From Patescibacteria group bacterium (GTDB lineage: Bacteria; Patescibacteriota; Saccharimonadia; Saccharimonadales; Saccharimonadaceae), in NCBI GenBank assembly GCA_030916565.1, contig JAUPWL010000005.1:1-37371 (forward strand): a stretch of 37,371 bases of DNA, given 5' to 3'. The notes below the pieces were generated by a model. That model did no database searches. It had not been told where the DNA came from and saw nothing but the letters and a program-made list of their open reading frames with translations. Every line of letters begins with the position of its first letter. Position 1 is the stretch's first letter. Of this stretch, positions 30,295-37,371 are shown piece after piece. Both the position numbers and the translations under genes were made by a program.

Positions 30295-31281
30295 ATGGGA
30301 GGCATTCTCGGCACAGGTATCCAAGACGGATTACTGCTTAAACCAGTTAAATACAAATGGGCAATGGACCTGTATGACCAGGCTGTTGCAAATACATGGT
30401 TCCCGAACGAAGTACAGCTAGGTCAGGATCTTGCTGACTGGAAAAAAATGAGCGACGAAGAACGACACGCGGTGACGTTCTTGATGAGCTACTTTAACCC
30501 AAATGAATTGTTGGTGAACAAGGCACTGGCGTTTGGCGTATACCCCTACGTCAACGCTGCGGAATGCCATTTGTACCTGGCAAAACAGATGTGGGAAGAA
30601 GCCAACCACTGTATGGCGTTCGAATATGTATTAGAAACATTCCCAATCGACCGCGAAGCATCATACGCGGCGCACGTGGAGACGCCGAGTATGGCGCGCA
30701 AAGAAGCGTTTGAGACAAAATTCATCAAGCGCATGACCGAAGACACGTTGGATATCACAACAACTGAAGGTAAAAAGGATTTCATCCGCAACCTCGTTGC
30801 CTACAACATTATTCTTGAAGGCATCTGGTTTTATAGCGGCTTCATGGTGGCGCTATCGTTCCGTCAGCGCAACTTGCTACGTAACTTTGCGTACCTCATT
30901 AACTGGGTTGTTCGTGACGAATCACTACACCTCAAATTTGGTATCAATTTGATTCTCACAACACTCGAAGAGAACGAAGATTTGCAGACCGAAGAATTTG
31001 CAGCAGAAATCAAGCAAATGATTCTTGACGGTGTTGAAATGGAAGAAGAGTACAACAAGGACCTACTGCCAAACGGTATCTTGGGTCTCAATAGCGACTA
31101 TATCAACCAGTACGTGAAGTATTTGGCTGATCGCCGCTTGGAAGAGCTTGGATTTGACGCACATTATAACGTTTCAAACCCTGCGAAATGGATGGCTACT
31201 GCTAACGACACACTTGAGCTCGTCAATTTTTTTGAAGCAACGAACACTTCGTACGAAGTGAACGGTGCGAAAAAAGACTAA
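30295..31281 (+). CDS. nrdB: Ribonucleotide reductase R2, class Ic-like (Phe at the radical site)
   Basis: This 328-aa ferritin-fold protein has the metal ligands E71, E102, H105 (EEANHCMAF), E175 (ILEGIWFYSGF), E209 and H212 (RDESLHLKFG). The residue that carries the tyrosyl radical in class Ia is Phe here (F109). All six ligands and the Phe lie 18 residues before their numbers in Chlamydia trachomatis R2 (E89, E120, H123, F127, E193, E227, H230), the class Ic prototype with a Mn/Fe cofactor. I therefore expect a radical-free metal-cofactor enzyme. The start is uncertain: a TTG at 30283 has better SD spacing (AAGGAAAGG) and would add 4 residues. Its stop overlaps the zwf start. Confidence 0.95.
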   Translation: MGGILGTGIQDGLLLKPVKYKWAMDLYDQAVANTWFPNEVQLGQDLADWKKMSDEERHAVTFLMSYFNPNELLVNKALAFGVYPYVNAAECHLYLAKQMWEEANHCMAFEYVLETFPIDREASYAAHVETPSMARKEAFETKFIKRMTEDTLDITTTEGKKDFIRNLVAYNIILEGIWFYSGFMVALSFRQRNLLRNFAYLINWVVRDESLHLKFGINLILTTLEENEDLQTEEFAAEIKQMILDGVEMEEEYNKDLLPNGILGLNSDYINQYVKYLADRRLEELGFDAHYNVSNPAKWMATANDTLELVNFFEATNTSYEVNGAKKD

Positions 31282-32570
31282 TGAAGACCAAACTTGTCAT
31301 CTTTGGCATCACGGGCGACCTGGCACAGCGAAAGCTGTTGCCAGCGCTTGCGCATATTATCGAAGAGGGCAGGTTTGAAGAACTGAATATCATCGGTGTT
31401 TCACGACACCAGGTAAACCAGGGGCAAGTACTCGGCGATTATTACGATAAACTCAATCATTTGACCTCAGTGTATCAAATGGACCTCGGTAATCCGGAGG
31501 ACTATCACTGCTTGCGAGATTATATTAATCAGCAAGAAGACGAGCAGACGCTGTTTTATTTGTCGGTACCTCCTGATTCCACCAGTCAAATTGTCGAAAA
31601 TCTTGGTCTCGCCGGGCTGAACGGTCCATCAGATAAACTACTACTCGAAAAGCCATTTGGTAGGGACCTCGCGTCGGCACATCAGATGATCGACAATACG
31701 GCTGCGTTTTTCAACGAAGAACAAGTCTATCGTATCGATCATTATCTCGCCAAAGAAATGGCACAGAACATCGTAACATTCCGAGCAAGCAATGCGATTT
31801 TTGCGCATCTATGGAGTAACCAATATATTGAGCGCATTGAGGTTCTCGCGCTTGAGGCAATTGGCGTCGAGGGACGAGCTGCATTCTATGAACAAACCGG
31901 TGCACTTCGTGATATCGCCCAAGGTCATTTACTGCAACTTTTAGCACTGACACTGTTGCCTATTCCAGATGATTTGCACTGGGATAATCTCCCGGCACTG
32001 CGCCTGAAAGCGCTGCGCGCACTTGAAATTGCAGACCCATCCCGATCCGTTCGTGCCCAATACGAAGGCTATCGTGATGAGGTGGGTAATCATGAGAGCA
32101 TGGTTGAAACATTCGTATCGATGGAGCTAAAATCAAACGACCCGAGGTGGGAACGCGTCCCGATGGCACTGACCACCGGCAAGGCACTCGACCGAAAAAA
32201 GACAGAGGTGCGCGTGCATTTTCGTCGTATGAACGAAGCGCAGAGTAATTATCTTGTGTTCCACATCCAGCCTAACGAGGGTATCGCGATTGATCTCCTG
32301 ACCAAAAAACCTGGTTACGATCAGGAAGTTGAGCATCAAAAACTGAGCTATATGTATTCGTCAGACACACGCTTGCCAGATGCGTACGAACAAGTCCTTG
32401 ATGATGCGATCAACAGCCGCAAGAGCCTATTTGCCACCAGTGAAGAGGTGATTCGTGCGTGGGAGATATTAGCGCCAATTCAGGATGCCTGGAATGGTGA
32501 TATGCCGCTGGAATTTTACCCTGTTGGGGGAAGCGCGCGTCCGATCATTCAAAGTGGTATAAAAGCATAA
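31281..32570 (+). CDS. zwf: Glucose-6-phosphate 1-dehydrogenase
   Basis: This 429-aa protein has a Rossmann nucleotide loop FGITGDLAQRKL (8-19), EKPFG (123-127), the G6PD signature RIDHYLAKE (151-159) and the second catalytic His in ALRDIAQGHLLQL (H216; usually QNH, here QGH). It is shorter than the usual 480-500 residues. It oxidises glucose-6-P to 6-phosphogluconolactone and makes NADPH. The ATG shares a base with the nrdB stop (TAATG), so it is translationally coupled to ribonucleotide reductase. NADPH feeds thioredoxin reductase, and the pentose pathway feeds PRPP, both useful for dNTP synthesis. Cofactor preference is not certain from sequence. Confidence 0.92.
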   Translation: MKTKLVIFGITGDLAQRKLLPALAHIIEEGRFEELNIIGVSRHQVNQGQVLGDYYDKLNHLTSVYQMDLGNPEDYHCLRDYINQQEDEQTLFYLSVPPDSTSQIVENLGLAGLNGPSDKLLLEKPFGRDLASAHQMIDNTAAFFNEEQVYRIDHYLAKEMAQNIVTFRASNAIFAHLWSNQYIERIEVLALEAIGVEGRAAFYEQTGALRDIAQGHLLQLLALTLLPIPDDLHWDNLPALRLKALRALEIADPSRSVRAQYEGYRDEVGNHESMVETFVSMELKSNDPRWERVPMALTTGKALDRKKTEVRVHFRRMNEAQSNYLVFHIQPNEGIAIDLLTKKPGYDQEVEHQKLSYMYSSDTRLPDAYEQVLDDAINSRKSLFATSEEVIRAWEILAPIQDAWNGDMPLEFYPVGGSARPIIQSGIKA

Positions 32571-32574
32571 ATAC

Positions 32575-32603
32575 TTGACTTTATAGCAAATATTTGGTAT
32601 TAT
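32575..32603 (+). promoter_or_regulatory. Promoter TTGACT-17-TATTAT with extended -10
   Basis: TTGACT (32575-32580), a spacer ending TGG, and TATTAT (32598-32603), starting just after the zwf stop. Confidence 0.7.
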
Positions 32604-32621
32604 ATTGACATAGGAAATACT

Positions 32622-33134
32622 ATGTCACATAGCCAAGAAACACTGTCATCAAAACAATCAGAAGCAAACGCGCTCATTGCTACTTTTGATGAAAAAATGA
32701 ACGCTGCACAGGATCTGTACGAGCAAGAATTTCTTACGTTTGAACAAGCGTACAACAGATTGAATCATGCGAAAGAGTTGCTCCCCGTCGACGAAGCTGC
32801 GGATGTAAAACGCGCCATGGCTACGGTCATTAGTCGTTTGCGTGCAAAACAAGCACGCGAAATGGATGTAAAGCGACTTGAGGAATTAAATGAAGGCCTC
32901 AATGCACTTGAAGATGCATATAACCGTACAGGTCTCGAAGATTCTCGCTCATACGAGAACGTTGCCCGCAACTACCTCTCACGTATCGAAGGCGAACAAT
33001 CTACTGCTGAAACGTCTGTTGATAAAGACGTCGATATAGCTCGAAACGAATTTTTGATAGCTATTGATCAGATGAACAACGATGCAAAAGCATACATGTA
33101 TCTTGATCACTATTTTGATAGCAACGATAAATAA
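32622..33134 (+). CDS. Helical coiled-coil hypothetical protein
   Basis: This 170-aa, almost entirely alpha-helical and charged protein has no Cys, membrane segment or known motif. Likely coiled-coil segments are at about 20-55 and 75-105 (AREMDVKRLEELNEGLNALE). Length and composition suggest a cytoplasmic structural or adaptor protein. It has its own promoter and a modest SD (AGGAA). No family recognised. Confidence 0.65.
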   Translation: MSHSQETLSSKQSEANALIATFDEKMNAAQDLYEQEFLTFEQAYNRLNHAKELLPVDEAADVKRAMATVISRLRAKQAREMDVKRLEELNEGLNALEDAYNRTGLEDSRSYENVARNYLSRIEGEQSTAETSVDKDVDIARNEFLIAIDQMNNDAKAYMYLDHYFDSNDK

Positions 33135-33183
33135 TTTTTTTGCACCCAGACGTCGGCACCTGTTAGCGGAAGCGGTATAATGC

Positions 33184-33189
33184 TATAAT
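33184..33189 (+). promoter_or_regulatory. pyrG extended -10 (leaderless)
   Basis: TGC-TATAAT, with the ATG at 33198 after 8 nt. No SD. Confidence 0.6.
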
Positions 33190-33197
33190 TGAATTCC

Positions 33198-34796
33198 ATG
33201 GGAATGGCATCACCTGTGGTAAAAAACCAGAAATATATTTTCGTTACCGGCGGAGTCCTATCGGGAGTCGGCAAAGGTATTAGCGCTGCAAGTATCGGCG
33301 CGGTTTTGCAGGCAAAAGGCTTTAATGTTTCGATTCAAAAATGTGATCCGTATCTCAATGTAGATGCGGGTCTTTTAAATCCTGCCGAACATGGTGAATG
33401 CTTTGTGACCATTGACGGTGCAGAAACGGACTTGGACCTTGGACACTACGAGCGCTTTTTGGATTTGGAATTAACACAGAAAAATGCGACCCTATCTGGT
33501 CGGTTATTACAGCAAGTGATCGCCGATGAACGGGCAGGAAAGTTTGGCGGCAAAACGGTACAACTTGTTCCGCACCTGACGAACGCAATCCAAGACGCCA
33601 TACAGTTGGCGGCTGACGGCAGTGATGTACATATTGTTGAGATTGGCGGAACGGTAGGTGATTATGAAGGCCTGAGTTTTGTTGAGGCGATTCGCGAATT
33701 TGCCGGCCGTGTTGGTCGCGAAAATTGTTTGTATGTACACGTTGTCTACGTACCATTTATAGGTACAAGCAAAGAATTTAAGACGAAACCAGCGCAAAAT
33801 GCGCTTGGTGATTTGCGTGGATTTGGTATTGTGCCTGATGCGGTGATAGTTCGTACTGATAGTCCCGCACCAGAGAATGTCGCCCGCAAGATTAGTATGT
33901 TTAGTGGCGTCCGTGAGGATGCGGTCGTCATGCTACCGAATGCATCAACAGTGTTCGAAGTGCCACTATCGATTGCGGCAAGCGGGATTAATGAAGTACT
34001 ATCGCGCTTTACTGGCAACGAAAAAAAGCCAAATCTGAACAAGTGGAAAAAGATTGTTGCGGCACAGATAAAAAAACATAATCGCAAGGTTTCCGTTGGT
34101 CTTGTTGCTAAATATATGGACAATGAGGATACGTATTTGTCTGTTCTTGAAGCTCTCAAAGCCGCCGGATGGGCTGAAGATGTTGGCGTCGATATTGTCT
34201 GGATTAACGCTGAAACGGCGACGGACAAAGATTTTAAAAAGGTTGATGCTTTGTTAGTGCCAGGAGGATTTGGCGGCAGAGGAGTTCCGGGAAAAATTGC
34301 TGCAGCAACTTATGCGCTGAAGTACAAGAAACCATATTTGGGCATTTGTCTGGGTCTGCAGGTGGCAGTTATCGCAGCAGCAAGACGAGCAGGTCTAAAA
34401 GACGCAAACAGTACAGAATTTGATCCAGATACGGAACATAACGTCGTATATATCATGGATGGTCAGCAGGGCAAGGAATCAACTGGCGGAACGCTACGCC
34501 TCGGTAATTATGATGCAAAACTTGCCCCCGGTAGTCTTGTTGCGAAAACCTACGGCAAAAAATCAATCGTTGAACGTCATCGTCACCGCTATGAGGTGAA
34601 CCAAGCGTTTAAAGAAGCAATCGAAAAGGGTGGACTTGTGATTAGCGGTACATCTCCTGATGGCCAGTTGGTTGAATTCATCGAGTCAAATAATGGTTCA
34701 TATTTCGTGGCAACGCAGGCGCATCCAGAATTCAAATCACGGCCGAATCATCCTCACCCATTATTTGCCGGTTTGATTCATGCAGCACTTGAGTAG
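33198..34796 (+). CDS. pyrG: CTP synthase
   Basis: This 532-aa protein has a synthetase domain with FVTGGVLSGVGKGISAASIG (15-34) and DLDLGHYERF, plus a class I glutamine amidotransferase domain with GICLGLQ (nucleophile C384) and a late HPEF. It makes CTP from UTP, ATP and glutamine. The usual VDPGTMSP...HGEV stretch reads VDAGLLNPAEHGECF here, a mild variation. The ATG at 33198 is supported by the TGCTATAAT -10 8 nt upstream; an earlier in-frame TTG lies within that box. It follows the nrd-zwf operon closely, but under its own promoter. Confidence 0.97.
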   Translation: MGMASPVVKNQKYIFVTGGVLSGVGKGISAASIGAVLQAKGFNVSIQKCDPYLNVDAGLLNPAEHGECFVTIDGAETDLDLGHYERFLDLELTQKNATLSGRLLQQVIADERAGKFGGKTVQLVPHLTNAIQDAIQLAADGSDVHIVEIGGTVGDYEGLSFVEAIREFAGRVGRENCLYVHVVYVPFIGTSKEFKTKPAQNALGDLRGFGIVPDAVIVRTDSPAPENVARKISMFSGVREDAVVMLPNASTVFEVPLSIAASGINEVLSRFTGNEKKPNLNKWKKIVAAQIKKHNRKVSVGLVAKYMDNEDTYLSVLEALKAAGWAEDVGVDIVWINAETATDKDFKKVDALLVPGGFGGRGVPGKIAAATYALKYKKPYLGICLGLQVAVIAAARRAGLKDANSTEFDPDTEHNVVYIMDGQQGKESTGGTLRLGNYDAKLAPGSLVAKTYGKKSIVERHRHRYEVNQAFKEAIEKGGLVISGTSPDGQLVEFIESNNGSYFVATQAHPEFKSRPNHPHPLFAGLIHAALE

Positions 34797-34870
34797 TCGC
34801 TGATGAGCAGGGTATATCTGTTGGCGCGACGAAATGACTTATGTGCCGCTGTGTTCGTAAGGAGCAGACA
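34797..34870 (+). other. Intergenic gap after pyrG
   Basis: Nothing convincing is seen: no gene, no clear terminator, only a weak GGCGCGACG stretch. Confidence 0.3.
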
Positions 34871-34899
34871 TTGACATTTATAAGCACAAGTGCTATAGT
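34871..34899 (+). promoter_or_regulatory. Promoter TTGACA-17-TATAGT with extended -10
   Basis: TTGACA (34871-34876), a spacer ending TGC, and TATAGT (34894-34899). Confidence 0.75.
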
Positions 34900-34924
34900 G
34901 AGATTACAAGGATAAATAACAAAT

Positions 34925-35119
34925 ATGCAAAATGATTCAATGGACGAAGTAATTAATTATCATGACGATAACCGCGTGCTTCGTTATCTGTTGCATAACG
35001 TCAAAGGACTCAGCCCTGTTTCAGGTGGCGTGCTAGGCGATGCTCTGGAAGAAGAGTACAAGACCGCCGAAGAAGAATACCGACCAGAACAAGAAATTGA
35101 TTTCGAACTAGAAGTATAA
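34925..35119 (+). CDS. Small acidic hypothetical protein
   Basis: This 64-aa protein is strongly acidic (ends EQEIDFELEV), with a possible helix in RVLRYLLHNVKGL and a Gly-rich turn SPVSGGVLGDAL. It has no Cys or membrane segment. It has a strong promoter and an SD-less, A-rich leader. It lies 21 nt upstream of argS, though argS has its own -10. No family recognised. Confidence 0.6.
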   Translation: MQNDSMDEVINYHDDNRVLRYLLHNVKGLSPVSGGVLGDALEEEYKTAEEEYRPEQEIDFELEV

Positions 35120-35126
35120 CCTCTGT

Positions 35127-35132
35127 TATACT
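35127..35132 (+). promoter_or_regulatory. argS extended -10 (leaderless)
   Basis: TGT-TATACT, with the ATG at 35141 after 8 nt. Confidence 0.5.
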
Positions 35133-35140
35133 AGTGGGTA

Positions 35141-36772
35141 ATGGATAACAAAATTGCTCAGATTGTACACGATACATATAACATCGATGTTGATGTTGCC
35201 GTATCACGCCCTGAACCGCAGTTCGGTGATTACGCGACTAATGTTGCGCTGCAGTTGGCGGGACGGTTGGGTCGTGCACCCCGCGAAATCGCCGATGAAA
35301 TCGCCGAAAAACTTCGCAGTACGAATGAGTTTGCTGATGTAACTGTTGCAGGTCCTGGCTTTATTAATCTCAGACTTTCGAATGAAGCACTGTTAGATCT
35401 GACGAAAAAAGAACCTATTCCTCATCGAGCAGGACAAACGGTTGTTATTGAAACAAATAACCCTAATCCGTTCAAAGCAATGCACATTGGCCATGCCTAC
35501 AACGCGATTCTTGCTGATACAATTGCCAATTTGCTGGCTGTTGATGGCGCGCGCGTTCGTCGTGTGAGTTATCATGGCGATGTTGGTCTGCACGTCGGTA
35601 AAAGTATGTGGGCAATCCTGCGTGAAACTGGCGGTGATATCGAAAAACTGTATGCAATTGAACCTGCGGAACGTAATCGATTCATGAGTAAAATGTATGC
35701 CGAAGGTTCGAACGCTTATAAAGAATCCGAGGATGCCAAAAGAGAAATCGATGAATTGGCTAAACAGTCATTTGTCCTCGATAATCCAACATACAAGGCG
35801 ATTTATGAACTGTGCGCAAAGTGGAGCTATGACGATATCGATCGTATTGTCGCCGAAATAGGCAATGTCCCAATTGAACGTCGGTATGTCGAGAGCGAAA
35901 CTGAACAACCAGGCAAAAAACTCATTATGGATCATACACCCGGTGTGTTTACGCAATCAGATGGTGCATACATCTTTGAGGGTAGTAAATACGGGTCATT
36001 CGACAATGTTTATATCGGATCAAACGGTAATGGGCTGTATGGGGCGCATGACATGGGGCTGGTACGGCTGAAATATGCAGATTATCCTGAGCTGAGTGAG
36101 AGTATTGTCGTGACTGGTGGCGAACAGGGTGCGTATTTTCGTGGCGTTATCGCAGCCAGTGAAATGGCAATTCCAGAACTAAAAGGCAAATTGAAAAACT
36201 TTCCAACCGGATTGGTGAAATTGAGCACAGGCAAAATGAGTTCGCGTACCGGTGATGTGATTGAAATTGGTTGGTTATTTGATCAGTTTAAACAAGCAAT
36301 CGTTGAACGCGGTGGTGAACCAACGAGTGAAATTATTGCGGGTGCGCTGCGTTATCAATTCCTCAAGGTCAAAATAGGAAGCGACGTTGTGTTTGATGTA
36401 AACCAAGCGGTCAGCCTAACGGGGAATACCGGCAGCTATCTGCAATATACACACGCTCGTGCACGGAGGATTCTAGAAAAAGTAGGTGGTAATGTCAGTC
36501 GACCAACAGAGGTGAATGAGGAAGACAAGACGCTCGTACGCAAGCTGGGTGAATACCATGAAATTATTACACTGGCAACACAGACACTCGAGCCGCACTA
36601 TATCTGTAATTACCTATTTGAGCTAGCACAAGAGTTCAACCGCTACTATGAAAAGAACCAAGTTGTTGGTGATGAACATGAACAACACCGTGCCGGGCTG
36701 GTGGCGCTTTATGCGGATACACTCCGCGCTGGGTTACTGACACTTGGCATTGCAGCGCCCGAAAAGATGTAA
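35141..36772 (+). CDS. argS: Arginyl-tRNA synthetase
   Basis: This 543-aa class I synthetase has an N-terminal ArgRS-specific domain (about 1-80), NPNPFKAMHIGHAYN with HIGH at 115-118, a KMS-like loop LSTGKMSSRTGDV and a C-terminal anticodon-binding helical domain (YLQYTHARARRIL; EFNRYYEKN). It charges tRNA-Arg and needs tRNA for activation. Length is normal. Confidence 0.97.
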   Translation: MDNKIAQIVHDTYNIDVDVAVSRPEPQFGDYATNVALQLAGRLGRAPREIADEIAEKLRSTNEFADVTVAGPGFINLRLSNEALLDLTKKEPIPHRAGQTVVIETNNPNPFKAMHIGHAYNAILADTIANLLAVDGARVRRVSYHGDVGLHVGKSMWAILRETGGDIEKLYAIEPAERNRFMSKMYAEGSNAYKESEDAKREIDELAKQSFVLDNPTYKAIYELCAKWSYDDIDRIVAEIGNVPIERRYVESETEQPGKKLIMDHTPGVFTQSDGAYIFEGSKYGSFDNVYIGSNGNGLYGAHDMGLVRLKYADYPELSESIVVTGGEQGAYFRGVIAASEMAIPELKGKLKNFPTGLVKLSTGKMSSRTGDVIEIGWLFDQFKQAIVERGGEPTSEIIAGALRYQFLKVKIGSDVVFDVNQAVSLTGNTGSYLQYTHARARRILEKVGGNVSRPTEVNEEDKTLVRKLGEYHEIITLATQTLEPHYICNYLFELAQEFNRYYEKNQVVGDEHEQHRAGLVALYADTLRAGLLTLGIAAPEKM

Positions 36773-36785
36773 TGCAACCGCACGT

Positions 36786-36814
36786 TTGACCTAGGTCGGG
36801 TGGTGTAGTACATT
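36786..36814 (+). promoter_or_regulatory. Promoter of the leader-peptide/attenuator transcript
   Basis: TTGACC (36786-36791), a 17-bp spacer and TACATT (36809-36814). The ATG of the leader peptide follows after 7 nt, so this mRNA is also leaderless. Confidence 0.65.
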
Positions 36815-36821
36815 AAGTGCT

Positions 36822-36896
36822 ATGGGAACAATCTCTCGGACAAGCACTAGCATTCTCGGTCTTATCGTGATTATTAGTGACGCCTCGGCGAGATAA
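36822..36896 (+). CDS. Ile/Leu/Val-rich leader peptide (24 aa)
   Basis: A 24-codon frame whose residues 11-18 read ILGLIVII, with five Ile in total; the rest is mostly Ser, Thr, Arg and Ala. It begins at the predicted +1 of its own promoter. Its last codons and stop overlap arm 1 of the attenuator. This is the pattern of ilv-type leader peptides, which sense charged tRNA-Ile/Leu/Val through ribosome stalling. The peptide itself probably has no function. Confidence 0.65.
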   Translation: MGTISRTSTSILGLIVIISDASAR

Positions 36897-36943
36897 CCTG
36901 CTTTACACGCAAAACCATCTCGCCGACACAGGCGAGATTTTTT
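36885..36943 (+). promoter_or_regulatory. Transcription attenuator with mutually exclusive hairpins
   Basis: Arm 1 TCGGCGAGAT (36885-36894) pairs perfectly with arm 2 ATCTCGCCGA (36917-36926) to form an antiterminator. Arm 2 pairs instead with arm 3 GGCGAGA (36931-36937), followed by TTTTTT, to form a terminator. A ribosome reaching the leader stop covers arm 1 and permits termination; one stalled at the Ile codons leaves it free. Confidence 0.75.
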
Positions 36944-37078
36944 AGTAAAGTAGACTTCCCAAGACGTCACTGACCGTGGCGCAATGCGGAGTTATACTCC
37001 GAGGTGACACCTGAACAGGGCCGATCACCAAGGTGGCCGAGGAACACACCCATTCCTCGGCCACCGACCAGCAACTTC
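36944..37078 (+). other. Hairpin-rich non-coding stretch after the attenuator
   Basis: It holds GTCAC...GTGAC (36966-37008) enclosing CGGAG-TTATA-CTCCG. It also holds a 13-bp stem GGTGGCCGAGGAA / TTCCTCGGCCACC (37032-37065); the GGTGGCC arm can alternatively pair with an upstream GGCC...CACC (37019-37029). No U-tract follows. It may be a small RNA, an additional attenuator, or a leader element. No gene of normal size is present. Confidence 0.5.
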
Positions 37079-37106
37079 TTTACACCGATAATGAATCATA
37101 TACAAT
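37079..37106 (+). promoter_or_regulatory. Promoter of the MscL-like gene
   Basis: TTTACA (37079-37084), a 16-bp spacer and TACAAT (37101-37106), then a leader with AAAGGGG before the ATG. Confidence 0.55.
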
Positions 37107-37141
37107 AGCAAACAGCGACAGTATCTAATAAAGGGGACTAT

Positions 37142-37371
37142 ATGGCTGATAATAAGAAGACTGTAAAAAAAGCAAAAGTAAAAGCGACCGCTGTCAAAGC
37201 ACGTGCCGTTGAAAAAGCAGTTGCCGTTAAGGAAAAACGCGTCGTTCAACCTATCGCGAAACATTCATCTGGATTCGTTGATTTTATTCGTAATCAAGGC
37301 ATCGTTGGCGTTGCCATCGGTTTGGCTATTGGTAGCGTTGCGGCCGGTGCGGTGAAGACAATTGTTGAAGG
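37142..37371 (+). CDS. MscL-like mechanosensitive channel, 3' end outside the window
   Basis: The first 76 codons are visible. A basic, low-complexity N-terminus (about 1-42, rich in Lys, Ala and Val) is followed by GFVDFIRNQGIVGVAIGLAIGS and AAGAVKTIV. That matches the start of an MscL first helix: amphipathic FxxFIR, then the small-residue pore helix with GxAIG. MscL opens under membrane tension to release solutes. The 40-residue basic extension before the domain is longer than in E. coli MscL. Good SD AAAGGGG. Confidence 0.7.
   Translation, partial: MADNKKTVKKAKVKATAVKARAVEKAVAVKEKRVVQPIAKHSSGFVDFIRNQGIVGVAIGLAIGSVAAGAVKTIVE

Noticed and set aside
37018-37065. T-box riboswitch
   Set aside because: The GGTGGCC stretch lacks the TGGNA core that binds the tRNA acceptor end, and no synthetase gene follows.

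Overview
The window looks like chromosome from a small-genome Patescibacteria/CPR organism, most plausibly a Candidatus Saccharibacteria (TM7) relative. This rests on moderate GC, tight packing, many lineage-type hypothetical proteins, two FemAB-type peptidyltransferases beside a short MurE-like ligase, LPxTG-like DUF11 surface proteins, and use of TGA, TAA and TAG as stops. Taxonomy is inferred from gene content only; no 16S gene is present.

Layout. 1-2225: tRNA-Ser(CGA), a nitrilase-fold protein, HIT protein, rlmH and a small secreted-type protein. 2230-9842: valS, tsaD and cell-wall genes (two FemX-like transferases, a MurE-like ligase). 9965-12794: lineage-type hypothetical proteins, including a PD-(D/E)XK-like protein and a tiny Hx3Cx2C protein. 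12814-14864: groES-groEL under a CIRCE operator. 14932-19326: Pro/Thr-rich and membrane or surface proteins, one with a DUF11 domain and an LPTTG tail. 19398-22456: PGI/PMI-type sugar isomerase and a MacB-like ABC exporter. 22574-23020: tRNA-Ser(GGA) flanked by tRNA-Ser-derived fragments and repeats. 23129-26701: a GT-C plus GT2 glycosyltransferase pair and a GGDEF protein. 27346-32570: a nucleotide-reduction operon, nrdA - 57-aa CxxC peptide - nrdB - zwf, behind a promoter carrying two NrdR-type boxes. 32622-36772: a coiled-coil protein, pyrG, a small acidic protein and argS. 36786-37371: an apparent Ile/Leu/Val-rich leader peptide with a textbook attenuator, a hairpin-rich stretch, and the start of an MscL-like channel gene.

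Strongest points. (1) NrdA ends without the C-terminal cysteine pair needed for re-reduction, while a separate 57-aa ORF directly downstream ends in CDGCE. This suggests the redox tail of ribonucleotide reductase is supplied in trans. (2) NrdB has Phe in place of the radical Tyr, with all six metal ligands at a constant offset from Chlamydia R2, so it looks like a class Ic, radical-free R2. (3) zwf overlaps nrdB, linking an NADPH source to dNTP synthesis. (4) A leaderless Ile-rich leader peptide with mutually exclusive hairpins has no obvious target gene before the next promoter. (5) About a dozen genes have a -10 hexamer exactly 6-8 nt before the ATG, which implies widespread leaderless mRNAs. 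A second group has SD-less leaders sharing AAACAAAC.

Nothing in the window looks like a CRISPR array, transposase or prophage. All functional assignments are by eye from motifs; no database search was run.
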